Assembly (NCBI RefSeq): GCF_900187295.1
Contig: NZ_LT906473.1
Location: 1,426,001-1,490,000, forward strand
Origin: Corynebacterium cystitidis
GTDB lineage: Bacteria > Actinomycetota > Actinomycetes > Mycobacteriales > Mycobacteriaceae
Length of the DNA stretch: 64,000 bases
Direction of reading: 5' to 3'
Below, one piece after another: positions 10,123 to 17,712 of this stretch. Position numbers and translations under genes: made by a program. Each line of letters begins with the position of its first letter. Within the stretch, counting starts at the first letter, position 1. The notes beneath the pieces are model-generated. The model was not told the DNA's origin. It worked only from the letters and a program-made list of their open reading frames with translations, and made no database searches.

Positions 10123-10908
10123 GTGAAAGTAGCGTTATTCTCCACCTGCCTCGGCGATGCCCTCTTCCCCGACGCGCACAAGGCCACCGCCGTGATCCTT
10201 GCGCGCTTAGGCTACGAGGTAGTCTTCCCCGAGGCCCAAACCTGCTGCGGCCAGATGCACATCAACACTGGCTACCAAGAGCAGGCCGTGCCCATGATCG
10301 AAACCTACGTCGATGCTTTTTCGGACCCGTCGATTGATTATGTTGTCGGCGCTTCCGGCTCCTGTGTGGGTGCCGTCCGCGAACAGCACGTGCGTCTTGC
10401 AGACCGGTTTGGCACGCGCTCGCTTGTCGACGCAGCCACCACCACCGCCCAGAAGACCTATGACCTCACCGAATTCTTGGTCGACGTGGCACAGACAACT
10501 GATCTCGGCGCGTTCTTCCCGCACCGCGTCACCTACCACGCGTCTTGCCACTCCTTGCGCTTCCTCAAGGTGGATCAGCGCCCCTATGGCCTGCTGCGTG
10601 CAGTAGAAGGCCTAGAGCTGGTCAATCTGGAAAACTACGAAGAATGCTGCGGTTTTGGCGGCACTTTCTCCATCAAAAACGCGGAAGTCTCAGCAGCAAT
10701 GGTCAGCGATAAGGTACGCCACATTAAAGACACCGGTGCCGAATATGTCACCGCCGGCGACTCCTCTTGCCTGATGAATATCGCGGGCACTATGTCGCGC
10801 CAACACAACGGTATTCGCGCCATCCACATGGCTGAGATCCTGGCATCAACCAAGGAACACCCCTGGACGCCTACCTCGGCTATTTACTCGAAGGAGAAGA
10901 TGCTGTGA
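10123..10908 (+). CDS. lutA: L-lactate utilisation protein LutA (cysteine-rich CCG subunit)
   Basis: LutA is the cysteine-rich subunit of the LutABC complex, which oxidises L-lactate to pyruvate. The 261-residue protein has two CCG domains: TCCGQMH near residue 40 and ECCGFGGTF near 174. These ligate Fe-S clusters in GlpC/HdrB-like proteins. The GTG start has GATAGGAAAG upstream. Its TGA stop overlaps the GTG of lutB in a GTGA tetranucleotide, so translation is coupled. Confidence 0.93.
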   Translation: MKVALFSTCLGDALFPDAHKATAVILARLGYEVVFPEAQTCCGQMHINTGYQEQAVPMIETYVDAFSDPSIDYVVGASGSCVGAVREQHVRLADRFGTRSLVDAATTTAQKTYDLTEFLVDVAQTTDLGAFFPHRVTYHASCHSLRFLKVDQRPYGLLRAVEGLELVNLENYEECCGFGGTFSIKNAEVSAAMVSDKVRHIKDTGAEYVTAGDSSCLMNIAGTMSRQHNGIRAIHMAEILASTKEHPWTPTSAIYSKEKML

Positions 10909-12491
10909 AAATCTCACTTGCCTCCCCCACCATGCCACCGCACGCCCCGCACTCCCCGGGACATTTGCGTGGTGAGAATAAGTTTTACAAGCAGGCTCAT
11001 ATTGAGCTCAACAATGCCACGAAGCGGCGCAACCTGAATAAGGCCACTACCACTATTCGCGCCAAGCGGGCCAACGTTGTCGCTGAGCTTGATGACTGGC
11101 AGGATCTGCGACGCGCAGGCTCTACCATCAAGCGTGACGTGGCGGCGCGTCTTCCGGAGTTACTAGAACAGTTCGAAAAGGCCGTGACCTCCCGCGGCGG
11201 CCACGTGCACTGGGCGCGTGACTCCAAAGAAGCCGGAGAGATTGTCACCCGCCTGGTCAAGGAGACTGGTGAGAAGCGCGTGGTGAAGATTAAGTCCATG
11301 GCCACCCAGGAAATCGCACTGAACGACGTGCTCGATCAGGCCGGCATCTTCGCCCAAGAAACCGACCTAGCTGAGCTGATCGTACAGCTGGGCGAGGACT
11401 TCCCTTCACACATTCTGGTCCCGGCGATTCACCGCAACCGCGCCGAGATCCGCGACATCTTCGTGGACAAGATGCCCAACACCGATGACAGCCTTACCTC
11501 TCACCCACCTGAGCTAGCCGAATCTGCACGCCAGTACCTGCGCGAGCAGTTCATGCAGGCCAAGGTGGCTATCTCGGGAGTGAACTTTGGGATCGCCGAA
11601 ACCGGTACTGTCTCCATTGTGGAATCTGAAGGCAATGGCCGCATGTGCCTGACCCTGCCTGAGACCCTGATCTCGGTGATGGGTATTGAGAAACTACTGC
11701 CTACGTTCCAAGATTTGGAAGTGTTCCTGCAGCTGCTGCCGCGATCGTCGACAGGCGAGCGGATGAACCCATATACCTCGCTGTGGTCTGGCGTGACCGA
11801 AGGCGACGGCCCGAAGAATTTCCACATCGTCTTGCTTGACAATGGACGCACCGCAGCTTTGTCCAACGAGATCGGGCGTGAGGCGTTGAAGTGCATCCGC
11901 TGCTCTGCCTGCTTGAATGTGTGCCCGGTCTACGAGCGCGCAGGCGGCCACTCCTACGGTTCGACCTACCCCGGACCAATCGGCGCGATTTTGACCCCGC
12001 AATTAACCGGCATGGAGTCCGCTGACGATGTCTCCGCTTCACTGCCGTACGCCTCAAGCCTGTGTGGGCGTTGTGACGAGGTCTGCCCGGTAGAAATTCC
12101 CATCACCGATGTGTTGCTGGAGATGCGCCACCAAAAGGTCAAGCACCACCCGCCGAAGATCGAAGCACCAATGTTTAGTGTTCTGACCGGCGTGATGGGC
12201 AACTCCCAGGTGTGGAATCGTGTAATGCGTATGGTTTCGCTGGGTCGCGTCTTGGGTGGCTTCAACGGCGTGATTGACAACCTGCCGTTATTCCTTGCCG
12301 GTTGGTCCGATGTGCGCGACACCGCCGTGCCACCGAAGCGGTCCTTCCGCCAGTGGTTCGAATCCGACGAAGCGCAACAACTTCTGCGCGATGTCGCGCC
12401 GGATGTAGCACCTGACGTCGCTGCCGCTGCACAGAAAGCCACAGAAAGCCACGGAAAGCCACGGAAAGCCGAGGAAGCAGTAAATGACTAG
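10905..12491 (+). CDS. lutB: L-lactate utilisation iron-sulfur protein LutB
   Basis: LutB is the electron-transfer subunit of the lactate oxidase complex. Two ferredoxin-like cysteine motifs are visible, [14 protein letters not shown] (~329) and [10 protein letters not shown] (~386), each fitting a 4Fe-4S cluster, preceded by an LUD domain (~90-320). At 528 residues it is longer than the usual ~470, because of an N-terminal stretch (~1-50) and a C-terminal tail. The tail is encoded partly by four copies of a 10-bp repeat, so a copy-number change would shift the frame in the last ~15 codons. It overlaps lutA by 4 and lutC by 8 bases. Confidence 0.93.
   Translation: MKISLASPTMPPHAPHSPGHLRGENKFYKQAHIELNNATKRRNLNKATTTIRAKRANVVAELDDWQDLRRAGSTIKRDVAARLPELLEQFEKAVTSRGGHVHWARDSKEAGEIVTRLVKETGEKRVVKIKSMATQEIALNDVLDQAGIFAQETDLAELIVQLGEDFPSHILVPAIHRNRAEIRDIFVDKMPNTDDSLTSHPPELAESARQYLREQFMQAKVAISGVNFGIAETGTVSIVESEGNGRMCLTLPETLISVMGIEKLLPTFQDLEVFLQLLPRSSTGERMNPYTSLWSGVTEGDGPKNFHIVLLDNGRTAALSNEIGREALKCIRCSACLNVCPVYERAGGHSYGSTYPGPIGAILTPQLTGMESADDVSASLPYASSLCGRCDEVCPVEIPITDVLLEMRHQKVKHHPPKIEAPMFSVLTGVMGNSQVWNRVMRMVSLGRVLGGFNGVIDNLPLFLAGWSDVRDTAVPPKRSFRQWFESDEAQQLLRDVAPDVAPDVAAAAQKATESHGKPRKAEEAVND
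12431..12470 (+). repeat. 10-bp tandem repeat x4 in the 3' end of lutB
   Basis: Four contiguous 10-mers, two acagaaagcc and two acggaaagcc, end 21 bases before the lutB stop. The unit is not a multiple of three, so gain or loss of one copy changes the LutB C-terminus and the stop position relative to the lutC start. Confidence 0.9.
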
Positions 12492-13110
12492 CGCAAAACA
12501 TGAGATCCTCTCACGCATCCGCAACGCGCAGAAACTTTCGGGCACCCCGGTACATGTTGAGCCGGTACGCGATTACCGCACTTGCTCCGATTACACCCCG
12601 AAGCAGCTGCGCGAGTTGCTCGTCGACAGGCTGGTTGATTACAAAGCCCACGTCATCGAAACCAGCGCGGCGAACTTGAAGGCCGACCTGGCTGCTATCC
12701 TGGCCGAGCGCGGCTGCAAGAATGTCGTCTACGCTCCCGGGCTTGATAGTTCGCTTTTCGACGACTACTCCGGGGCTGCTGTCGCCGATGACCCACAGCG
12801 TGATCCACGAAAGCTCAATGAGGTGGACGCCGTGGTCACCGACTCTCACGTCACCGCCGCCCAAACCGGCACCATCACCTTAGAAGCTGGTGCAACCTGT
12901 GGCCGCCGCGCACTAACTTTGGTGCCGGACCGCCACATTGTGATCGTGCGGCCTGAAACCGTGGTATATGGGGTGCCAGAAATGATTGCGCGGCTTGACC
13001 CTGTTAAGCCTGCCACCATGATCTCGGGCCCGTCTGCAACCTCCGATATTGAGCTGGTGCGCGTCGAGGGCGTGCACGGCCCGCGCGATTTGATCGTGCT
13101 ACTGACTTAA
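12484..13110 (+). CDS. lutC: Lactate utilisation protein LutC (LUD domain)
   Basis: LutC, 208 residues, is the third subunit of the lactate-oxidising LutABC complex. It has the LUD-domain sequence [19 protein letters not shown] (~118-136), similar to a matching segment in LutB, and the conserved end [23 protein letters not shown]. Its ATG lies inside the last eight bases of lutB, so it is translated by coupling. A long hairpin follows, marking the end of the operon. Confidence 0.93.
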   Translation: MTSAKHEILSRIRNAQKLSGTPVHVEPVRDYRTCSDYTPKQLRELLVDRLVDYKAHVIETSAANLKADLAAILAERGCKNVVYAPGLDSSLFDDYSGAAVADDPQRDPRKLNEVDAVVTDSHVTAAQTGTITLEAGATCGRRALTLVPDRHIVIVRPETVVYGVPEMIARLDPVKPATMISGPSATSDIELVRVEGVHGPRDLIVLLT

Positions 13111-13150
13111 GTGTGCTGCTGACCTAAGTCTTAAGTATCGTGCATACAAA

Positions 13151-13196
13151 ACCGCCGGTTGTTTTACCTAAAGTTCCAGGTAAGTCAACCGGCGGT
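13151..13196 (+). terminator. Nested hairpin after lutABC
   Basis: ACCGCCGGTTG (13151-13161) pairs perfectly with CAACCGGCGGT (13186-13196), and inside it TTACCT pairs with AGGTAA. The downstream T content is modest (cttgctgtcattg), but the 11+6-bp stem directly after the operon is a good terminator candidate. Confidence 0.7.
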
Positions 13197-13281
13197 CTTG
13201 CTGTCATTGTTTCCCGTGCCGCGTAACACGCGTGCGCTATATAGTATGGAGACCATTCCTGCAATTTCTCTGGAAGGCACC

Positions 13282-14925
13282 ATGCGACTTACCGCTAATT
13301 TTCTCAAAAACCGCTTCGGGCGCACGGCTGCAGCCATAGTAGCCAGTACGGCAGTTACTGCTAGCGTGCTTGCTACACCGGCAAGCGCAGCCCCCGATCC
13401 GCTCGCCCCACCGATTACTTGGGAAGACTGCCCTGAGGAGGTGAATGTAGCCGATGCCCAGTGCGGCCGTATCAATGTTCCCCGCGACTATGCTGACCCA
13501 ACCGGCCCTACTATCTCCTTGGGGTTTGTGCGTAACCCAGCAAATAACCCCGCCGCGCGTCGTGGCAGCCTCTTCCTCAATCCCGGTGGCCCTGGTGGTA
13601 GCGCCTACGTGTTTGCTGCTAACTCGGAATTTGCGCACCTTCCAGCCGGGATCGTCGACGAGTGGGACGTGATCGGGGTCCAACCCCGCGGGTTGAAAGG
13701 TTCCACTCAGATCGCCTGCCACGAGTACACCGGTGAGCCACAGGACCTCGTTGACAGCCTTGTCGCACCGGGAAGCTTGTTCCAGCGGGCCTGCGACTAC
13801 ACCGATCCCGGCTACACCCGAACCATCACTACCAGCAACAACGCTGAAGATTGGGAAATGGTACGCCGGGCCCTCGGCGAGAACACCATCTCTGTACTCG
13901 GTTTGTCGTACGGCACCTACCTCGGTTCGGTGTACGCCACACGGTACCCACAGCGCGTGGATAAGCTCGTGCTAGATTCCGCGATGAACCCATACACCAT
14001 GTGGAATGAGCTGGTTTACGGTCAGCGTGCCGCCATGCAGCGCGCCCTATACGAGTTTTTCGGCTACGCAGCCGTGAACAACCACCAGTACGGTCTGGGC
14101 GATACTCCGCTAAAGGTGTACAACAACTGGGCGAAGAAGGTCTTGGCGGAATCCGGCACTACTCCCACCTTGGTTCCACCGCCAGCACAGCCTGGCGACC
14201 TGCCCACGGACATCGCGTGGGCGGGCCAAGCAGGCGCAGACGCAATGACCGCCCTCAACGCACCCGGCTCCCAGGTTCAAAGCCTGGCCCACACGGCGAT
14301 AAATGGTGCGCAGGTAGGTGAGGCCGCCTCCCCTACCTTCCAGGCCACCATACAATCCACGGCGTTGCCCCTGCAGTGGCACGACCTCGCCTTACATATC
14401 GCGGGCATCGATCCGATCGAAGAACTCAACCCAAGCTACCTTGAAGAGCAATTAGCCCAGCTCACCGAAGAAGAGCTAAAGGAGACCGCTCTGCAGCAAC
14501 AGCATGCCGCGATCTACCTCACCCTGGCCACCTGCAACGAGAATGTCACTCCACCCAACTACGCTTTACTCCCCGAATATGTGTGGGGTAAATATGTTTT
14601 GAAGAATTCACGAATCCCCTACAACCTGGGTTACGGTGCTGGCGTGAACTGCAATGGTGTTACTCCGGTCCGCGGTGTGGAGCACCTCGATGGCTCCAAG
14701 CTGCGCACCCAGCCACTGCAGATTTCCGGCACGCTAGATGCACAAACGCTGTACTCCCAACGCCACGCTCTGGCCAATGCGATGGGAGCGCACATCCTCA
14801 CCGTGCACGGCCCCGGCCACGGCCACACCGGATTTAACAACCACGCAGTAGATAACATCGTCGTGGAGTACCTGCGTACCGGTAATGTCGGCCCGACCGA
14901 CGCGCCTGGATTCTTCCAGCAATAA
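13282..14925 (+). CDS. Secreted alpha/beta hydrolase, TAP-like (tripeptidyl aminopeptidase family)
   Basis: An exported serine hydrolase of about 547 residues. The start MRLTANFLKNRFGR gives a classic signal peptide: basic N-region, hydrophobic core, then cleavage after TPASA. Earlier in-frame starts would run back into the lutC terminator, and TATAGT just upstream looks like a -10, so the later ATG is preferred. An oxyanion motif NPGGPGGS precedes the nucleophile elbow GLSYGT (Ser ~208). The acid is probably in SGTLDAQT (~485) and the histidine in GPGHGHTG (~513), within the C-terminal TAP-like domain. Corynebacteria carry several such secreted peptidase/esterase paralogues; the substrate cannot be inferred here. 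Confidence 0.85.
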   Translation: MRLTANFLKNRFGRTAAAIVASTAVTASVLATPASAAPDPLAPPITWEDCPEEVNVADAQCGRINVPRDYADPTGPTISLGFVRNPANNPAARRGSLFLNPGGPGGSAYVFAANSEFAHLPAGIVDEWDVIGVQPRGLKGSTQIACHEYTGEPQDLVDSLVAPGSLFQRACDYTDPGYTRTITTSNNAEDWEMVRRALGENTISVLGLSYGTYLGSVYATRYPQRVDKLVLDSAMNPYTMWNELVYGQRAAMQRALYEFFGYAAVNNHQYGLGDTPLKVYNNWAKKVLAESGTTPTLVPPPAQPGDLPTDIAWAGQAGADAMTALNAPGSQVQSLAHTAINGAQVGEAASPTFQATIQSTALPLQWHDLALHIAGIDPIEELNPSYLEEQLAQLTEEELKETALQQQHAAIYLTLATCNENVTPPNYALLPEYVWGKYVLKNSRIPYNLGYGAGVNCNGVTPVRGVEHLDGSKLRTQPLQISGTLDAQTLYSQRHALANAMGAHILTVHGPGHGHTGFNNHAVDNIVVEYLRTGNVGPTDAPGFFQQ

Positions 14926-14929
14926 CCCG

Positions 14930-14961
14930 GTGTGTTGGGCTGTTTAGGACTCCCCACACAC
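14930..14961 (+). terminator. Hairpin after the secreted hydrolase
   Basis: GTGTGTTGGG (14930-14939) pairs with CCCCACACAC (14952-14961) with one mismatch, directly after the stop codon and before the tRNA gene. There is no T run, as is common for high-GC actinobacterial terminators. Confidence 0.5.
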
Positions 14962-15008
14962 CCGTGCTAAAGTTTCACCCGTTGGCCCTGATTCAGGGTT
15001 GACGGTGA

Positions 15009-15085
15009 GTCTCCGTAGCTCAGTGGATTAGAGCATCGGTTTCCGGTACCGAAGGTCGCAGGTTCGAATCCTGTCGGGGACACCA
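15009..15085 (+). tRNA. tRNA-Arg (anticodon CCG)
   Basis: A complete cloverleaf can be drawn. The acceptor stem is GTCTCCG/CGGGGAC with one G-T pair. The D arm is GCTC...GAGC, the anticodon stem TCGGT/ACCGA with loop TTCCGGT giving anticodon CCG, and the T arm GCAGG-TTCGAAT-CCTGT. The 3' CCA is encoded. Anticodon CCG reads the arginine codon CGG. Confidence 0.96.
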
Positions 15086-15146
15086 CTTTTCCACCACCGC
15101 TTTTCAAGCTCAGCAACGCGAGTGGCCGAAGATGATCAGTTTTACC

Positions 15147-15190
15147 AACTGGGCTCCATCTACTCGCTTGAGGCGTGCGTGGAGCCAGTT
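15147..15190 (-). terminator. Hairpin at the end of the PspC gene
   Basis: AACTGGGCTCCA (15147-15158) and TGGAGCCAGTT (15180-15190) pair with one bulged base. GCGAGT (15118-15123) and ACTCGC (15162-15167) form a competing stem. It begins at the PspC stop codon and could separate it from the tRNA transcript arriving from the other side. Confidence 0.4.
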
Positions 15191-15401
15191 AGGCCGACGG
15201 CATAAGAATCCAGGCCGCGATGTACAGGATTACACCGGAAAAGCCCAGCAAGGTCGCAATGACAAATAGGAGGCGAACCAGGGTGGCATTAATGCCGTAG
15301 GTTTCGGCGATACCTCCACACACGCCAGCGATGTAGCGGTCGGTGTGGGAACGCACGAGGCGACGGGAGAAGATGTTGTCGGAATTGTTTGGGGTAGTCA
15401 T
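15189..15401 (-). CDS. PspC-domain membrane protein
   Basis: A 70-residue protein that is nearly all PspC domain: SHTDRYIAGVCGGIAETYG (~18-36), then a hydrophobic span LVRLLFVIATLLGFSGVILYIAAWILMP. Small PspC proteins sit in the cytoplasmic membrane and are linked to envelope stress. AAAGGATCC precedes the ATG. No phage-shock genes are adjacent, so its specific role is open. Confidence 0.85.
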   Translation of the reverse strand: MTTPNNSDNIFSRRLVRSHTDRYIAGVCGGIAETYGINATLVRLLFVIATLLGFSGVILYIAAWILMPSA

Positions 15402-15542
15402 AGCCGGATCCTTTCGGTGGTATGTGGTCTTTTGTTCACTTTCTATTTAAGCTGTGAACTGCAGAAACTACATCGGGGACTACCCTGATTTTGACCCTGA
15501 TCATGAGGGCAGAAAGCTAGGTTTGCAGCCGAAGCTGCTGGG

Positions 15543-16052
15543 TTATTTTTTAGGAGGATTCACCTTAAGCGCGCCGGTAAACCCAGGGGTTCCCGGCACA
15601 TTGTTAACGGCCTGTACCCCATCCATCCAGCGACGAATGTGTGCAACATCTTCGGGGTACATGTGGTCGAAAACTAAACGACGAACGCTTTCGACGTGTT
15701 CTGGGGCTGCCTGTTCGAGGCGCCGCCATCCTTCGTCTGTCAGAGAGACCACAACACCGCGGGCGTCTCCGGGGCTTTTCTTCTTGGTCACAAGACCACG
15801 ACGTTCCATCCTGGTGATCTGGTGAGAGGTGCGCGAGCGGTCCCAGTCAAGATCAGCGCAAAGATCACGCAGGCGCAGCTCACAGTCTTCTGCCTCTGAC
15901 AGGGCCACTAGCACCGAGAATTCGGAGGTAGAAAGGTCTGATCCGGCCAGAAGAGTCTCATCCATCGCACGGGTAATTTTGCGCGATGTAGCAAGCATTG
16001 CGCGCCAGAACTCTTGTTCTTCATCATTGAGCCATCGTGCTTCAGTTGCCAT
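15543..16052 (-). CDS. MarR-family transcriptional regulator
   Basis: A winged-helix regulator of about 169 residues. The DNA-binding part runs through LRLRDLCADLDWDRSRTSHQITRMERRGLV and the wing KKKSPGDARGVVVSLTDEG. The chosen ATG (MATEARW) has a TACTCT -10-like hexamer 8 bases upstream, suggesting a leaderless mRNA; an ATG nine codons upstream is the alternative. It diverges from a YceI gene, and the intergenic DNA contains two palindromes, so it probably represses itself and that gene. The ligand is unknown. Confidence 0.85.
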   Translation of the reverse strand: MATEARWLNDEEQEFWRAMLATSRKITRAMDETLLAGSDLSTSEFSVLVALSEAEDCELRLRDLCADLDWDRSRTSHQITRMERRGLVTKKKSPGDARGVVVSLTDEGWRRLEQAAPEHVESVRRLVFDHMYPEDVAHIRRWMDGVQAVNNVPGTPGFTGALKVNPPKK

Positions 16053-16082
16053 GAAAGACAGAGTACTCCGGCTAAACATTTT

Positions 16083-16095
16083 TGAAAAATTTTCA
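16083..16095. promoter_or_regulatory. Palindrome TGAAAAATTTTCA before the MarR gene
   Basis: A perfect 13-bp palindrome with six paired bases each side sits about 30 bases upstream of the regulator start, where its -35 region would lie. Position and symmetry fit an autoregulatory MarR operator; this is inference. Confidence 0.4.
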
Positions 16096-16127
16096 CGGCC
16101 TGACCTGTGGTTTCAAGTTGCACAAAT

Positions 16128-16146
16128 ATTAATCTTAATTATTAAT
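16128..16146. promoter_or_regulatory. AT-rich palindrome overlapping the yceI-1 -35 region
   Basis: ATTAATCTTAATTATTAAT is symmetric at seven of nine pairs, and its last base is the first base of the candidate -35 of the downstream YceI gene. It is a plausible second operator for the divergent MarR regulator. Confidence 0.4.
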
Positions 16147-16174
16147 TGTCTTGCCAACATGTAGATTTTATAAT
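16146..16174 (+). promoter_or_regulatory. Candidate promoter of the first YceI gene
   Basis: TTGTCT (16146-16151), a 17-bp spacer and a perfect TATAAT (16169-16174). The leader before the ATG at 16286 would be about 105 bases. Confidence 0.55.
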
Positions 16175-16285
16175 ACACACAGCCATTGCCCCACAGTTCA
16201 CGTCTACCAGTGGGGCGATGGTTCGGATGGCTCCGGAAACGTTTATCGAGCCACCCTTCATACACACAAATTTAAGGAGCTTTTA

Positions 16286-16828
16286 ATGCAAAACCTGAAC
16301 GGTACCTTTGATCTCGACCCCTCCCACTCTTCTATCGGTTTTTCCGCCCGCCACGCGATGGTGACCAAGATTCGCGGCAGGTTTAATGAATATGAAAGCG
16401 TCATCGTTGTTGATGAGGCGAACCCGGAGAGCAATAAAGCCACCGCGACAATCAAAGTCGATTCCATCGATACTGGTAACGCCGACCGCGACAAGCACGT
16501 GAAAGACGGTGACTTCTTCGCGGTAGACCAGTACCCTGAGATCACTTTCACCTCCACCAAGTTCAACCTGGACGATAACGGCGAGGGTACTGTCGAGGGC
16601 GACCTGACGATTCGCGGCATCACGAAACCTGTCACCCTGGATGTTGAGGTTTTCGGAGTCGAGGTCGACGCCTTCGGTGCCACCCGTGCAGGCTTCGAGG
16701 CTTCGACCAAAATTAATCGCAAAGACTTTGGCATAGACTTCCACGCTCCCCTAAACTCTGGCGGAGTGATGATCTCCGAACAGATTGCCCTCGAGATCGA
16801 CGGGTCCGCCGTCAAGCGCGAGGCTTAA
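16286..16828 (+). CDS. YceI-family protein (copy 1)
   Basis: A 180-residue member of the YceI family, beta-barrel lipocalin-like proteins that bind isoprenoid-type lipids in characterised members. The family start is visible in FDLDPSHSSIGFSARHAMVTKIRG and the family end in LNSGGVMISEQIALEID. There is no signal peptide, so it is probably cytoplasmic. The ATG with AAGGAG upstream was chosen because its N-terminus matches copy 2 exactly in length and position. It diverges from a MarR regulator and is followed by a strong terminator. Copy 2 lies 270 bp downstream. Confidence 0.9.
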   Translation: MQNLNGTFDLDPSHSSIGFSARHAMVTKIRGRFNEYESVIVVDEANPESNKATATIKVDSIDTGNADRDKHVKDGDFFAVDQYPEITFTSTKFNLDDNGEGTVEGDLTIRGITKPVTLDVEVFGVEVDAFGATRAGFEASTKINRKDFGIDFHAPLNSGGVMISEQIALEIDGSAVKREA

Positions 16829-16881
16829 GGCTTCCCTTTAAAGGCTTCAGGCCCAGAAACTTCAACACCAGAGACTTCAGA

Positions 16882-16920
16882 CCAGGCGCACTACAGATCC
16901 GTGGTGCGCCTGGTTTTTCT
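16882..16920 (+). terminator. Rho-independent terminator after YceI copy 1
   Basis: CCAGGCGCAC (16882-16891) and GTGCGCCTGG (16904-16913) form a perfect 10-bp stem followed by a T-rich tract (tttttctttgttttt). Confidence 0.92.
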
Positions 16921-16971
16921 TTGTTTTTCTTTCCCTTTTCCGCGTTGTACGCTAGTACCCCCACCATGTAG

Positions 16972-17000
16972 TTGACACATCACCATCACGATGTTAGGGT
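16972..17000 (+). promoter_or_regulatory. Promoter of YceI copy 2
   Basis: A consensus TTGACA (16972-16977), a 17-bp spacer and TAGGGT (16995-17000), which fits the corynebacterial TANNNT -10. The leader is about 92 bases. No MarR-type palindrome is seen here, so the two YceI copies are probably regulated differently. Confidence 0.7.
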
Positions 17001-17098
17001 TGTTGACATCGCACCAAAACGGCGCGGGCGCTGCCGAAGTGCGAAACACCAGACAACGTCAGAACAAGTTTTAAAGACATTCTTTTAGGAGCAATTAC

Positions 17099-17641
17099 AT
17101 GCAGAATTTGAACGGTACTTTCGATCTAGATCCAGCCCACACCTCTATCGGCTTTACCGCACGTCACGCAATGGTGACCAAGGTGCGCGGTAAGTTCGAC
17201 GAGTTCGAAGGCGTAATCGTGGTCGACGAGGCCAACCCTGAGAACAACAAGGCTGAGGCAACCATCAAGGCTGCTTCTGTGAACTCTGGTAACGCCGATC
17301 GCGACAACCATGTCAAGGGCGATGATTTCTTCGCGGTAGACCAGTACCCAGAGATCAAATTCACCTCCACCAAGTTCAATCTAGACGACAACGGCGAGGG
17401 TACTGTCGAGGGCAACCTGACGATTCGCGACACCACCAAACCCGTCACCTTGGACGTTGAGGTATTCGGCGTTGAGGAAGACCCATTCGGCAACACCCGC
17501 GCAGGTTTTGAGGCGTCCACCAAGGTTAACCGCAAGGACTTCGGTGTCGACTTCCAAGCTCCTCTGAACTCCGGTGGCGTGCTGGTGTCTGAGCAGGTCA
17601 CCCTGGAAATCGAGGGCTCCGCGATCAAACGCAACGCCTAA
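17099..17641 (+). CDS. YceI-family protein (copy 2)
   Basis: A 180-residue tandem paralogue of the preceding YceI gene, identical in length and clearly similar along its whole length (MQNLNGTFDLDPAHTSIGF at the start, LNSGGVLVSEQVTLEIEGS at the end). AGGAG precedes the ATG. It has its own consensus promoter and a separate terminator, so it is an independent unit. The pair arose by local duplication. A lipid-binding or stress role is inferred from the family only. Confidence 0.9.
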   Translation: MQNLNGTFDLDPAHTSIGFTARHAMVTKVRGKFDEFEGVIVVDEANPENNKAEATIKAASVNSGNADRDNHVKGDDFFAVDQYPEIKFTSTKFNLDDNGEGTVEGNLTIRDTTKPVTLDVEVFGVEEDPFGNTRAGFEASTKVNRKDFGVDFQAPLNSGGVLVSEQVTLEIEGSAIKRNA

Positions 17642-17656
17642 TCACGCCCGTTTCTT

Positions 17657-17681
17657 GCTGCAGCCAAAGGCGGGCTGCAGC
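17657..17681. terminator. Bidirectional hairpin between YceI copy 2 and the SbcC-like gene
   Basis: GCTGCAGCC (17657-17665) and GGCTGCAGC (17673-17681) form a perfect 9-bp stem in the 71-bp gap between two convergent genes. Confidence 0.6.
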
Positions 17682-17712
17682 CCACCAAAGCAAGGCGACG
17701 GTTGTCCATGCG

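Noticed and set aside
15434..15459. GTTCAC-N14-GTGAAC inverted repeat upstream of the PspC gene
   Set aside because: Arms of six bases with a 14-base gap can occur by chance, and no promoter overlap or second copy supports it.
17012..17017. Second TTGACA upstream of YceI copy 2 as an alternative -35
   Set aside because: No TANNNT hexamer with suitable spacing and sequence follows it; the TTGACA at 16972 has a 17-bp spacer to TAGGGT.
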